64,000 bases of DNA from Hyphomicrobiales bacterium. GTDB taxonomy: Bacteria > Pseudomonadota > Alphaproteobacteria > Rhizobiales > Rhizobiaceae. The stretch covers positions 124,001 to 188,000 of the forward strand of contig UCLB01000027.1 in NCBI GenBank assembly GCA_900473205.1, written 5' to 3'. The notes under the pieces were generated by a model, which did no database searches, was not told the DNA's origin, and saw only the letters and a list, made by a program, of their open reading frames with translations. Positions 43,648 to 52,358 of this stretch are shown here, one piece after another. The position numbers were made by a program, and so were the translations under genes. Position 1 is the first letter of the stretch. The number at the start of each line of letters is the position of its first letter.

Positions 43648-45870
43648 ATGGTCGATCACGCAAACAAGTCTGAACGGGAGGCTGGCGATCTGCTCGCGGG
43701 CCAGACGCGGCTTGTGTGGTACCATTCGCTTTTCTGGAAAATCAACGTCTTCCTCGTCTGTAGTGTCGTCCTCGCCTATGTCATGGGCGCGACAATTGGC
43801 TGGGTCATGGTGGAGCGGGATTCGCTCGAGCAATGGCGTCGTCAGGCCGAGCTGAATGCCCAGGTGACCAGCTCTACCATCCGCACCATCTATACTTTCA
43901 TTGCCATCGATAGCGCCGATGACGGGCAGATCACCAAGATCATCAGCGAGCGCCCCTTGGGCGACGATGCGTCGATATTGGACACCGGCTTCAACCCCTC
44001 CGATGTTTTGGGGCTGGCCGCCGCGCAAACGAAGAACAATATCTGGCTGTTTCAGAAGGCCAGTGATGACAGGCACTTCATCAGTTCCGCTGAAGCGCTC
44101 GGATCGAATGACGGCACAGGTCTTTCGCTTCCCGAATATGCCGAACCTCTTCAGTTCTTCACCGGGTTTGCTGAGGTCGGAAGTATTCGTCACTTCATTG
44201 CCTATGTCCCGGTCGTCAATTTGAAGGGTGAGTTGCAAGGCGCACTCGTCACGACAATCGGTGAGGCAGAGGCACTTCAGGAAAGCCAGAGCAAGCTTCT
44301 GCGCAATTCCTTTGTCCTGCTGTTGACCATTCTGATTTTGACGGGCGCAGCCGTCACTCTCATCATGCGCAAGGTTTTCAAGCCGGTTCCGGCCCTTGTC
44401 AGCGCACTCAGCCGCATTGCCCGCGACGACACACGCTCGGTCACACCCTTTCAGAACCGCAACGATGAGATCGGCCATTTTGCCGTGGCAATCGAAACAC
44501 TTCGCGAGGCGGTCGTAGAGCGTGAGCATCTGCGACAGGTGCGGGATGTGGCGAAACACATGGAGCATCTTGCTCATCATGACGCCCTGACCGGCCTTCC
44601 GAACCGCACATTCTTCGGCAAGAAGCTCGAGGACATGATTGCCCAGATGGGGGAGGACGGGCACCGTTTCAACATCATGCTGCTGGACCTTGACCGGTTC
44701 AAGTCGATCAATGACGGGTTGGGGCACGCCAGTGGCGATGCGCTGCTGGTCTCTTTCGCGGAACGCCTGCTGCTGCTGATGAAGCCGGGCGATATTGCCG
44801 CGCGTCTGGGCGGCGACGAATTCGCTATTCTTCAGGTCGTGCGCAAGGATTCGCTGGTCGAAGCCAGCAGGCTGGCCGCCAGTATTATTCGCTCAGTCGC
44901 ACGGCCCTTCATCTTGCTGGGACGCGAAGTGTCCGTCGGCACCAGCATCGGTATCTGCACCGAAACCTGTCTTGAAGTCGAAAGCTCGGAGCTTCTCAAG
45001 AAAGCGGATATCGCGCTCTATGCGGCGAAATCCGAGGGGCGGGGAACCTTCCGGTTCTTCAAACAGGGCATGGAAATGTCCGGCGAACGCGGCCACGTCT
45101 TGCAGCATGATCTGGATGCCGCGCTGCGTGATGGCGAATTCGAACTGCATTACCAGCCGATCTTCTCCGTGCTGACATCTGAGCCGGTGGGTTTCGAAGC
45201 ACTGCTGAGATGGCGCCATCCAAAACTCGGCTGGGTTTCTCCCGCCGACTTTATTCCCGTTGCGGAAAAGACCGGCCAGATCGTGGCGATTGGCGAGTGG
45301 GTTTTGAACAGGGCCTGCGCGGACGCCAAGTTGCTACCGCCGGAGACTTTCGTTGCCGTCAACGTCTCTCCAGTCCAGCTTCAGCAGGGAAGTTTCCTTA
45401 AAAACGTCAAGTCGGCCCTGGCGATCCATGGTGTGCCGGCCAGACGTCTCGAACTGGAATTGACTGAAAGCGTTCAGATTTGCGCGCTGGAGTGTCAGGA
45501 AGTGCTCGAAAGCCTCCGCGCTCTTGGCGTCGGCATAGCGCTGGATGATTTCGGCACGGGCTATTCCGGCATCAGCTATCTGATGACGCTGCCGGTGACC
45601 AAGATCAAGATCGACCGCAGTTTCGTCATGAATATCGAAGAGCGGGCAGATAGCCGGGCGGTGGTCACAAACCTGCTTCAGCTGGCCAAAAGCCTCGGGC
45701 TCGAGACGACCGCCGAGGGAATCGAGACCGAAAACCAACTCCAGTTCCTGCGGTCATCCAGCTGTGGGCTGGTGCAGGGATATCATCTCGGACGTCCCGC
45801 AAAAATCGAAGACATTCAGCATATTTATCAGGATTTCTACCCCCGGAAGGTTTCATCGCTAGGAGCGTGA
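43648..45870 (+). CDS. Membrane GGDEF-EAL protein with periplasmic sensor, linked to two SBPs
   Basis: This is a 740-residue c-di-GMP enzyme. A transmembrane helix at about 30-54, a periplasmic domain of about 165 residues and a second helix at about 222-244 lead into a HAMP-like linker. The GGDEF domain has RLGGDEFAIL near 388, and the EAL domain has GFEALLRWRHP near 517 plus LDDFGTGYSG, KIDRSFV and AEGIETE. Both catalytic sites look intact. ATG 43648 has AGG upstream; the frame is open to TTG 43615. Its stop lies four bases from the start of the first of two binding-protein genes, which suggests they modulate its periplasmic domain. Confidence 0.92.
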   Translation: MVDHANKSEREAGDLLAGQTRLVWYHSLFWKINVFLVCSVVLAYVMGATIGWVMVERDSLEQWRRQAELNAQVTSSTIRTIYTFIAIDSADDGQITKIISERPLGDDASILDTGFNPSDVLGLAAAQTKNNIWLFQKASDDRHFISSAEALGSNDGTGLSLPEYAEPLQFFTGFAEVGSIRHFIAYVPVVNLKGELQGALVTTIGEAEALQESQSKLLRNSFVLLLTILILTGAAVTLIMRKVFKPVPALVSALSRIARDDTRSVTPFQNRNDEIGHFAVAIETLREAVVEREHLRQVRDVAKHMEHLAHHDALTGLPNRTFFGKKLEDMIAQMGEDGHRFNIMLLDLDRFKSINDGLGHASGDALLVSFAERLLLLMKPGDIAARLGGDEFAILQVVRKDSLVEASRLAASIIRSVARPFILLGREVSVGTSIGICTETCLEVESSELLKKADIALYAAKSEGRGTFRFFKQGMEMSGERGHVLQHDLDAALRDGEFELHYQPIFSVLTSEPVGFEALLRWRHPKLGWVSPADFIPVAEKTGQIVAIGEWVLNRACADAKLLPPETFVAVNVSPVQLQQGSFLKNVKSALAIHGVPARRLELELTESVQICALECQEVLESLRALGVGIALDDFGTGYSGISYLMTLPVTKIKIDRSFVMNIEERADSRAVVTNLLQLAKSLGLETTAEGIETENQLQFLRSSSCGLVQGYHLGRPAKIEDIQHIYQDFYPRKVSSLGA

Positions 45871-45874
45871 AGAC

Positions 45875-46822
45875 ATGCGATATCCTCAGTTTTGGTGCGT
45901 GAATAACAGGTTTCTAAAAGCTTTTGCCGGCGGCATTTTATCCGTCGCCCTCGGTCTTCAAATTCTGTCGGTGTCTTCATCGGTCGCCCATGCCGAGGAC
46001 GAGAGCACTTTGGCGAAAATTGCGCGGACGAAAACCATCTCCATCGGCTATCGCGAGGATGAGGTGCCGTTTGCTTTTGTAACAGGCAATAGTGGCGCAA
46101 TCGGCTATTCGGTCGAGCTTTGCAATCTGATTGCGGAACATGTGCGCAGTGAGTTGAAACTGGACAAGATCGACATCAACTATGTCGTTGCCACACCGGC
46201 CACGCGGTTCCTGCTTGTCAAAACCAAAAAAATCGACCTTGAATGCAGCGCTACGACCAACAATGCAGAGCGCCGCGAGCAGGTGGCATTTTCCTATCCG
46301 CACTTCATCACCGCCACGCGTTTCGTTGCTAAGAAATCAAGCGCGCTGACGAGCATCAAAGATCTCGCAGGTCGAACCGTGGCTTCCACCACCGGCACGG
46401 TCAATATCGAGCAGTTGCAGAACCTCAACCGCGCCAACAAGCTCAACATTTCCGTGCTTCTAGCGAAGCTGAATTCCGATGGTTTTTCCTTTGTGGAAAA
46501 CGATAAGGCATCGGCCTTCGTCATGGATGGCGTGTTGCTTGCGGCGCAGGTGGCCTTTTCCAAATCGCCGAATGACTACATGATTTCGTCTGAAACATTC
46601 GGCCCGCCGGAGCCTTACGGCATCATGATGCCGAAGAACGATGCCGACTTCCACAAGGTCGTGAATGACGCGCTCCGCAATATATTCGTCAGCGGCGACA
46701 TCAACCGCATCTACGACAAATGGTTCATGACGCCGCTACCGCCGGACGGACGCAATTTCAATCTTCCCATGTCCGCAGAGCTTCAGGCTGCGTTTCGTGA
46801 TCCGAAGGAATATCTGCAATGA
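45875..46822 (+). CDS. GltI-type periplasmic amino acid-binding protein (sensor candidate)
   Basis: This is a 315-residue SBP_bac_3 protein with a long signal peptide ending AHA before EDES. The mature chain begins TLAKIARTKTISIGYRE and contains DLECSATTNNAERREQVAFS, AFVMDGVLLAAQVA and a C-terminal YDKWFMTPLPPDGRNFNLPMS. These resemble E. coli glutamate/aspartate-binding GltI. No permease or ATPase is nearby. AGGAGCG within the end of the GGDEF-EAL gene serves as its ribosome binding site. It overlaps the next SBP gene by four bases (ATGA). Confidence 0.88.
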   Translation: MRYPQFWCVNNRFLKAFAGGILSVALGLQILSVSSSVAHAEDESTLAKIARTKTISIGYREDEVPFAFVTGNSGAIGYSVELCNLIAEHVRSELKLDKIDINYVVATPATRFLLVKTKKIDLECSATTNNAERREQVAFSYPHFITATRFVAKKSSALTSIKDLAGRTVASTTGTVNIEQLQNLNRANKLNISVLLAKLNSDGFSFVENDKASAFVMDGVLLAAQVAFSKSPNDYMISSETFGPPEPYGIMMPKNDADFHKVVNDALRNIFVSGDINRIYDKWFMTPLPPDGRNFNLPMSAELQAAFRDPKEYLQ

Positions 46823-47718
46823 AGCACCGTCTTTCAAAACGTCTCGTGCTTCCAATGGCGCTGGTGTTGCTCTCTGCCGGTATTGCCTCGGCCCAGTTCA
46901 CCACACCGACGTTAGAGCGCATTAAGGAAACGGGTAAAATCCGGATCGGCTATGGCGTCACGCCGCCCTTTTCCTTCACTGCTCCCGATGGTCAGATTAT
47001 GGGCTATTCCATCGATCTCTGCAGCAAGGTGACCGAAAAGCTGAGAGAGCGGCTGAAAATGGATAAGATCGACATCGAGTTCGTTTCACGCACGCCTAGC
47101 AATCGCGTTCAGTTGCTCAATGAAGGTAATATGGACATTGAATGCAACGGCAGCACCAATACGGTGGAGAGACGAAAAAGCGCGATTTTTTCCCTCAGCC
47201 ATTTCTTTGGCGCAACACGCTACGTTTCTCTGGCGAAAAACAAACTGAATACTTTGGCGGATCTGAAAGGTCGTTCCGTCAGCGTCGCGCTCGGCACCGT
47301 CAATGTGAGCGATATCAACGAAGCCAACCGCACAAAAAAGCTCAATGTTTCCGTCGTGCCTGTAGATTCGTTGCAAGCCGCTTTCGACATGGTGACAGAG
47401 GGTCGCGTGTCTGCCTTTGCAATGGACGAAGTCCTGTTGAGCGCGATGATTGCCCAGTCCAAAAATCCTGCCGAGTACCATATTTCAGCTGAGAAAGTGA
47501 CAGATTTCCAGCCCTATGGTTTCATGATGCGGCTGAACGATACCGAATTCGCTGCGGCTGTGAATGAGGCTTTGAAGGAAATTTATACAAGTCCGGAGAT
47601 GGCTGAAATCTACAAGCGCTGGTTCGAAAGCCCCATCCCCGGAATAGGTATGAGCCTTAATCTGCCGATGAGCGATGACTTGAAGAAAGCTTTGGCAAAT
47701 CCCACCCCGATACAATGA
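46819..47718 (+). CDS. Second GltI-type periplasmic amino acid-binding protein, tandem paralogue
   Basis: This is a 299-residue paralogue of the preceding protein, with a signal peptide ending ASA before QFTT. It keeps the same landmarks: RIKETGKIRIGYGVTPPFSF, DIECNGSTNTVERRKSAIFS, AFAMDEVLLSAMIAQ and YKRWFESPIPGIGMSLNLPMS. Divergence from its neighbour suggests a different ligand or a heterodimeric role. It is translationally coupled (ATGA) and is the last gene of the unit, followed by a strong terminator. Again there is no transporter partner. Confidence 0.88.
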   Translation: MKHRLSKRLVLPMALVLLSAGIASAQFTTPTLERIKETGKIRIGYGVTPPFSFTAPDGQIMGYSIDLCSKVTEKLRERLKMDKIDIEFVSRTPSNRVQLLNEGNMDIECNGSTNTVERRKSAIFSLSHFFGATRYVSLAKNKLNTLADLKGRSVSVALGTVNVSDINEANRTKKLNVSVVPVDSLQAAFDMVTEGRVSAFAMDEVLLSAMIAQSKNPAEYHISAEKVTDFQPYGFMMRLNDTEFAAAVNEALKEIYTSPEMAEIYKRWFESPIPGIGMSLNLPMSDDLKKALANPTPIQ

Positions 47719-47752
47719 GCTGACAGCAATAGGTCACTCGTTATAATGCAAA

Positions 47753-47789
47753 AGCGCCAGACAATCGCTTGATCGTCTGGCGCTATTTT
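47753..47789. terminator. Rho-independent terminator after GGDEF-EAL/SBP operon
   Basis: A perfect 10-bp stem AGCGCCAGAC/GTCTGGCGCT with a 12-base loop is followed by ATTTTTA on the plus strand. A-rich sequence on the other side also allows use by the convergent pcaF gene, whose stop is at 47815. Confidence 0.9.
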
Positions 47790-47814
47790 TATGGGTGATG
47801 AGCCTCGTTGACGA

Positions 47815-49020
47815 TCACACGCGTTCCAAAGCAATGGCGATACCCTGGCCGACGCCGATGCACATGGTAGCAAGCGCCTTGCTCTTGCCGGTCAGCGAAA
47901 GCTCCAGCGCTGCCGTGCCAGCTATGCGCGCCCCGCTCATGCCGAGCGGATGGCCAAGCGCAATCGCACCGCCATTGATATTGGCGCGTGGATCGTCGTC
48001 CGCTATGCCGAGCTGTCGCAGCGTTGCCAGACCCTGCGAGGCAAAGGCCTCGTTCAGTTCGATTACATCGAGCGCGTCCGCCTTGATGCCAAGGCGGGCA
48101 AGAAGCTTCTTGGAGGCAGGGGCGGGGCCGATACCCATCACACGTGGTGGAACGCCAGCCGTCGCGCCGCCCAGAATGCGGGCGATCGGTGTCAGACCGT
48201 ATTTCTTCGCCGCTGCCGCAGAGGCGATGATGAGTGCTGCCGCACCGTCATTGACACCGGAGGCGTTGCCTGCCGTGACGGTCGCGCCATCCATACGGTT
48301 GACGGGCTTTAACTTCGCCAAGGCTTCCATGCTGGTTTCACGCGGATGCTCATCCTTGGAAACGAGGACGGGATCGCCCTTGCGCTGGGGAATGCTGACC
48401 GGCACGATTTCTTTTGCGAGCCTGCCACTGGTCTGCGCCTGCGCTGCCTTCTGTTGGCTGCGTACTGCAAAGGCGTCCTGATCTTCGCGGGACACTTCGT
48501 AGTCGATGGCGACATTGTCGCCGGTTTCCGGCATGGAATGGACGCCGTAAAATGCTTTCATTGCCGGGTTTACGAAGCGCCAGCCGATGGTGGTGTCGTA
48601 AATTTCGGCGTTGCGTGAGAACGCCGCATCGGCCTTGGGCATCACGAAGGGCGCGCGGCTCATGCTTTCCACGCCACCGGCAATCATCAGTTCGGCTTCG
48701 CCGGATTTGATGGCGCGTGCGGCGGTGATGACGGCATCCATGCCGGAACCGCAAAGGCGGTTGATGGTCGTTCCCGTAACGGAAACCGGCAGTCCCGCGA
48801 GCAGCAGAGACATGCGCGCGACGTTGCGGTTGTCTTCACCAGCTTGGTTGGCGCAGCCGAAAATCACATCGTCGACTGCTTCCCAATCGACGGATGCGTT
48901 ACGCTCCATCAGCGTTTTCAAGGGAACCGCGCCGAGATCATCCGCACGCACGGAAGATAGTGCACCGCCGAAGCGACCAATGGGAGTGCGAATATAATCG
49001 CAGATAAAAACGTCAGTCAT
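47815..49020 (-). CDS. pcaF: Beta-ketoadipyl-CoA thiolase PcaF
   Basis: This enzyme cleaves beta-ketoadipyl-CoA to succinyl-CoA and acetyl-CoA, the last step of the protocatechuate pathway. The 401 residues show the nucleophilic Cys in TTINRLCGSGMDAV, and the C-terminal NEAFASQGLATLRQLG, GGAIALGHPLGMSGAR and ALATMCIGVGQGIAI with the acid/base His and Cys. The ATG at 49020 has GAGG upstream; the open frame to 49086 runs into pcaJ. It is third in the pcaIJF operon. Confidence 0.96.
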   Translation of the reverse strand: MTDVFICDYIRTPIGRFGGALSSVRADDLGAVPLKTLMERNASVDWEAVDDVIFGCANQAGEDNRNVARMSLLLAGLPVSVTGTTINRLCGSGMDAVITAARAIKSGEAELMIAGGVESMSRAPFVMPKADAAFSRNAEIYDTTIGWRFVNPAMKAFYGVHSMPETGDNVAIDYEVSREDQDAFAVRSQQKAAQAQTSGRLAKEIVPVSIPQRKGDPVLVSKDEHPRETSMEALAKLKPVNRMDGATVTAGNASGVNDGAAALIIASAAAAKKYGLTPIARILGGATAGVPPRVMGIGPAPASKKLLARLGIKADALDVIELNEAFASQGLATLRQLGIADDDPRANINGGAIALGHPLGMSGARIAGTAALELSLTGKSKALATMCIGVGQGIAIALERV

Positions 49021-49030
49021 GTCAGGTGCC

Positions 49031-49732
49031 TCACAGTTCTGGAGCAACGAGATCGGCCACGGGGCCATCGATATGCAGCTTGGCACCGGTCATGGCTTGC
49101 AGGTCTTCGATGCTCATGGCTGGCAGCTTTTCCCGCAGCACGAAGTGGCCATCCACCACATCCACCACCGCGTGGCTGGTGTAGATGCGGGTAATGCAGC
49201 CGACTCCGGTCAGCGGAAATGCGCATGTATCAACGAGTTTTGGTTCGCCCTTCTTTGTCACATGCTCGGTGATGACGAAGACCTGTTTTGCACCATGCAC
49301 GAGGTCCATGGCGCCACCCACGGCAGGTACACCCTTGGAGCCAACACGCCAGTTGGCGAGATCGCCGTTCTGCGCGACCTGATAGGCACCGAGAATGGCG
49401 ACATCCAGATGACCGCCACGCACCATTGCGAAACTATCGGCGTGATGGAAGAACGCGGCACCCGGCTTCAGCGTGACAGCCTTCTTGCCCGCATTGATCA
49501 GATCCCAATCCTCTTCGCCTTCGGGCGGCGCCTCACCGAAGTTGAGAATACCGTTTTCGGTGTGAAAGATCGCTTCTCGACCGGGCGGCTGGTAACGCGC
49601 GACCATTTCCGGAAAGCCGATGCCCAGATTCACATAGGCACCGTCGGCAATGTCCTGCGCGGCGCGCCAAGCGATCTGGGCGTTGGAGAGCTTGATGTCT
49701 TCGAATGTGTTGAGAGCTTGAGTATCGGTCAT
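49031..49732 (-). CDS. pcaJ: 3-oxoadipate CoA-transferase subunit B PcaJ
   Basis: PcaJ is the small subunit of succinyl-CoA:3-oxoadipate CoA-transferase. The 233 residues begin with IAWRAAQDIADGAYVNLGIG and contain the catalytic Glu in HTENGILNFG, then VRGGHLDVAILGAYQV and KQVFVITEHVTKKGEPKLV. The start overlaps the pcaI stop (ATGA), and pcaF follows 10 bases after its stop. The product feeds PcaF directly. Confidence 0.95.
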   Translation of the reverse strand: MTDTQALNTFEDIKLSNAQIAWRAAQDIADGAYVNLGIGFPEMVARYQPPGREAIFHTENGILNFGEAPPEGEEDWDLINAGKKAVTLKPGAAFFHHADSFAMVRGGHLDVAILGAYQVAQNGDLANWRVGSKGVPAVGGAMDLVHGAKQVFVITEHVTKKGEPKLVDTCAFPLTGVGCITRIYTSHAVVDVVDGHFVLREKLPAMSIEDLQAMTGAKLHIDGPVADLVAPEL

Positions 49733-50436
49733 ACGTAGGCCACTCCTGCGCGGATCAGGGCTTCTTCCTGTTGCGGATTATCGATTTCGACAACGCCATT
49801 GACGAATATTCCAGGTGTCACGACCTGTTCAGGGTCGATCTCTCCAGCGGGAACGAGCTTTGAAACCTGGGCTATGGTGGTCGCTGCTGCCATGCACATC
49901 AGCGGGTTGAAGTTACGGCCAGCCTTGCTGTAGGTCAGGTTGCCATGGGTGTCGCCCAAATGCGCCTTGACGATGGCGAAATCCGCCTTCAGCCAGCGCT
50001 CCTGCACGTAATGACGTCCATCGAACTCGGCAGTGGGCTTGCCATCGGCGAGCTCGGTTCCATAGGCCGTCGGTGTGTAAAAGGCTGGAATGCCAGCGCC
50101 ACCCGCGCGAATACGCTCCGCCAGCGTGCCCTGTGGTACCAGTTCCAGTTCGATTTCACCGGCGAGATAGCGATCCGTGAAGGCGCGCGGATCGGAGGAG
50201 CGCGGGAAAGAGCAGATCATCTTTCGCACCATGCCCGCATCGATCATGGCCGCAATTCCAATGCGTCCGTTGCCAGCATTGTTGTTGATGACGGTGAGGT
50301 TTTTCGAGCCCTTGTCGATCAGCGCGTGGATTAGTTCAATCGGCGCGCCGGAGCCGCCGAAGCCGCCTATCATGACTGTCGCGCCGTCACCGATAGCGGA
50401 AACCGCCTCAGCTGCGCTGTTGATTGTTTTGTCCAT
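49729..50436 (-). CDS. pcaI: 3-oxoadipate CoA-transferase subunit A PcaI
   Basis: PcaI is the partner subunit of the CoA-transferase. The 235 residues contain the glycine-rich CoA-binding GGFGGSGAPIELIHAL and NNNAGNGRIGIAAMI, PQGTLAERIRAGGAGIPAFYTPT and ADFAIVKAHLGDTHGNLTY. The ATG at 50436 follows GAGGAGG; the upstream open frame to 50511 crosses the regulatory gap and is not used. It is first in pcaIJF and divergent from pcaR. Confidence 0.95.
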   Translation of the reverse strand: MDKTINSAAEAVSAIGDGATVMIGGFGGSGAPIELIHALIDKGSKNLTVINNNAGNGRIGIAAMIDAGMVRKMICSFPRSSDPRAFTDRYLAGEIELELVPQGTLAERIRAGGAGIPAFYTPTAYGTELADGKPTAEFDGRHYVQERWLKADFAIVKAHLGDTHGNLTYSKAGRNFNPLMCMAAATTIAQVSKLVPAGEIDPEQVVTPGIFVNGVVEIDNPQQEEALIRAGVAYV

Positions 50437-50536
50437 GCAATGCCTCCTCGACGGTCGCAGATGTGCCGTTACGTTGGCCAAGAGGTAAAGCCAAAACCGT
50501 CTCGACTGCAATCGTTTTGTGCGTTATATGATTTTT

Positions 50537-50551
50537 GTTCGTATATCGCAC
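50537..50551. promoter_or_regulatory. Candidate PcaR-binding site in the pcaI-pcaR gap
   Basis: GTTCGTATATCGCAC matches 12 of 15 positions of the Pseudomonas putida PcaR site GTTCGATAATCGCAC as I recall it, differing only in the three central bases. It lies directly before the pcaR start and in the divergent gap of 117 bases. It could mediate beta-ketoadipate-responsive activation of pcaI and autoregulation of pcaR. Confidence 0.55.
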
Positions 50552-50553
50552 AA

Positions 50554-51324
50554 ATGGATGATCGCATGACGAGCGAGAGAGATTTGATGGGCGGGCTCGC
50601 AAAGGGCTTAAAGGTCATCGAGGCATTCAGCGCAGACCATCCCCGGCTGTCGATTTCGCAAGCTGCGGATATCGCCGGTTTGGATCGCGCAACGACCCGA
50701 CGCTGCCTGTTGACGCTGGCGGAACTGGGCTATGCCGCTTATGACGGGAAGTATTTCACGGTAACGCCAAAGGTCTTGCGGCTTGGCACCGGCTGTCTGG
50801 CCACTATGCCCTTGCCGCGTATCGTCCAGCCTCTGCTGGACCAGCTCTCCGAGCAGATTGGGCAAAGCACATCCGTCTCCATTCTGGATGAAACCGAAAT
50901 CGTCTATATTGCACGCGCCGCCCAAAGACGGGTCATGTCCATCGCCCTCATGCCGGGTTCACGCCTCCCAGCCTACTGCACCTCGATGGGTCGCGTCGCT
51001 CTGGCCGCGCTTGATGTTGAGGAGCGGCGTCGAATTCTCACGATGTCCCACCTTGAAGCCAGAACGCCGCGGACGATCACGGATATCGAAGTGCTGATGG
51101 CGGAACTGGAAGCGACCAGCACCAGAGGCTATGCTTTGATCGATCAGGAAGTGGAGATGGGGCTGCGCTCCATCGCCGTGCCGCTCAAAAATGTTCGCCG
51201 TCAGACGGTTGCCGCGCTTAATGTCGGGGTGCCTGCGACAGCCGCTTCTATGGAAGAACTGGTGGAGAACTATCTTCCAGCGTTGCTGGGTGTTCAGTCC
51301 GAACTCGGCAGGATGCTGGTTTAA
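50554..51324 (+). CDS. pcaR: IclR-family regulator PcaR (beta-ketoadipate responsive)
   Basis: This 256-residue regulator controls pcaIJF. The N-terminal winged HTH follows the PcaR-typical DLMGGLAKGLKVIEAFSAD and contains SISQAADIAGLDRATTRRCLLTL. The effector domain has SVSILDETEIVYIARA, LPAYCTSMGRVALAAL and GYALIDQEVEMGLRSIAVPL. ATG 50554 or 50566 may be the start. The frame is open back to 50440, but that would cross the operator. It is divergent from pcaI and convergent with pcaQ. Confidence 0.93.
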   Translation: MDDRMTSERDLMGGLAKGLKVIEAFSADHPRLSISQAADIAGLDRATTRRCLLTLAELGYAAYDGKYFTVTPKVLRLGTGCLATMPLPRIVQPLLDQLSEQIGQSTSVSILDETEIVYIARAAQRRVMSIALMPGSRLPAYCTSMGRVALAALDVEERRRILTMSHLEARTPRTITDIEVLMAELEATSTRGYALIDQEVEMGLRSIAVPLKNVRRQTVAALNVGVPATAASMEELVENYLPALLGVQSELGRMLV

Positions 51325-51332
51325 GAAAAAGC

Positions 51333-52265
51333 TTATTGAGGGGTTGTTGACCCAAGCGTTGCCGCCGTCTCGCGGATGATTTGCATGAGCAGCGAAAGCG
51401 GTAGGGAAGGTTGGGTGTCGGCGCGCATGGTCAGGCCCACCGGGCCGCTGGTATCTGATGTGTCCAGCGGCAGCACGGCAAGCGTCCCATCGGCAATATC
51501 GGCTGCGACGACGCCCTCGGAAATGATCCAAACCGCATCGCTGGTCCGCAAGAAAGCTCTACCGAAGGCGTCGGAGACTGTTTCGATGCGCGTCGGCAGC
51601 GGCGAGACCCCATGCGCCAGCAGAAACTGATCGACAACCGGGCCGATGACGGAATTGCGGGTTGGTGTCAGCACAGGAAACTCGTGTAGTCTCTCGAAGA
51701 TCGAGTCGGTTTCTGCCAGCAGTGGGTGGTTGGAGCGAACGACGAAGCGGACTTTTTCTGAGTATAGATGCTCGAAGGAAAATCCGGTCATTTTTTCCGG
51801 CGCGGCAAGGCGGCCCACAACAAGATCGAGATCGCCCACACGCAGTTGCTCCAGCAGCACGGCGTTATCGCCAGTGACGATCTTCACTGTGCTGCCAGTG
51901 TCTTCCTTCAAGAAACTGTTCATGGCTTTCGGCATGATGCTGACGGAGACGGTGGGCAGCGCGCCGATCCTAACCGGCGTCCCGGTTTTCGCCGCATCCT
52001 GTGACACCGAATCCACCGCTTGTCGCAAGGCCGTCATCGTCGCGCCCGCGTGCTTGAGAAACACCTCGCCGTATCGGCTGAGTTTTATGCCGCGACCATC
52101 ACGCTCGAACAGCGAGACGCCTAGGACCTCTTCCAATTCCCGAACGGTCTTGGTGACCGCAGGCTGGCTGACGCGCAGGATGGTGGCTGCCCGCACTACG
52201 CTTTTCTGGCGTGCGATTTCCACGAAGGTCTGGATATGACGAAATTTGATCCTTGGATCGATCAT
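51333..52265 (-). CDS. pcaQ: LysR-family activator PcaQ
   Basis: PcaQ activates pcaDCHGB in rhizobia and Agrobacterium in response to beta-carboxy-cis,cis-muconate and gamma-carboxymuconolactone. The 310 residues start with IKFRHIQTFVEIARQKSVVRAA, the HTH continues VSQPAVTKTVRELEEVLG, and the effector domain carries VRIGALPTVSVSIMP. The ATG at 52265 is chosen although the frame is open far upstream through pcaD, because the LysR N-terminus begins there. It is divergent from pcaD. Confidence 0.94.
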   Translation of the reverse strand: MIDPRIKFRHIQTFVEIARQKSVVRAATILRVSQPAVTKTVRELEEVLGVSLFERDGRGIKLSRYGEVFLKHAGATMTALRQAVDSVSQDAAKTGTPVRIGALPTVSVSIMPKAMNSFLKEDTGSTVKIVTGDNAVLLEQLRVGDLDLVVGRLAAPEKMTGFSFEHLYSEKVRFVVRSNHPLLAETDSIFERLHEFPVLTPTRNSVIGPVVDQFLLAHGVSPLPTRIETVSDAFGRAFLRTSDAVWIISEGVVAADIADGTLAVLPLDTSDTSGPVGLTMRADTQPSLPLSLLMQIIRETAATLGSTTPQ

Positions 52266-52270
52266 GTCCC

Positions 52271-52286
52271 ATAATCTATTGGTTAT
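52271..52286. promoter_or_regulatory. PcaQ-binding box between pcaQ and pcaD
   Basis: ATAATC-TATT-GGTTAT matches the rhizobial PcaQ consensus ATAACC-N4-GGTTAA at 10 of 12 specified positions. It lies 72 bases upstream of the pcaD ATG and only six bases from the pcaQ ATG, so PcaQ could activate pcaD and repress itself from one site. Confidence 0.7.
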
Positions 52287-52358
52287 GAATAATCTCAATA
52301 AACTTATTTTACTTAACCAATTCGATCTTGCAATATCGCTGGCAGGAGGAATGTGACC

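Noticed and set aside
41970-44727. Two long overlapping minus-strand frames opposite the FabMG-like and GGDEF-EAL genes
   Set aside because: No family features and low-complexity His/Arg content; the plus-strand genes have intact motifs.
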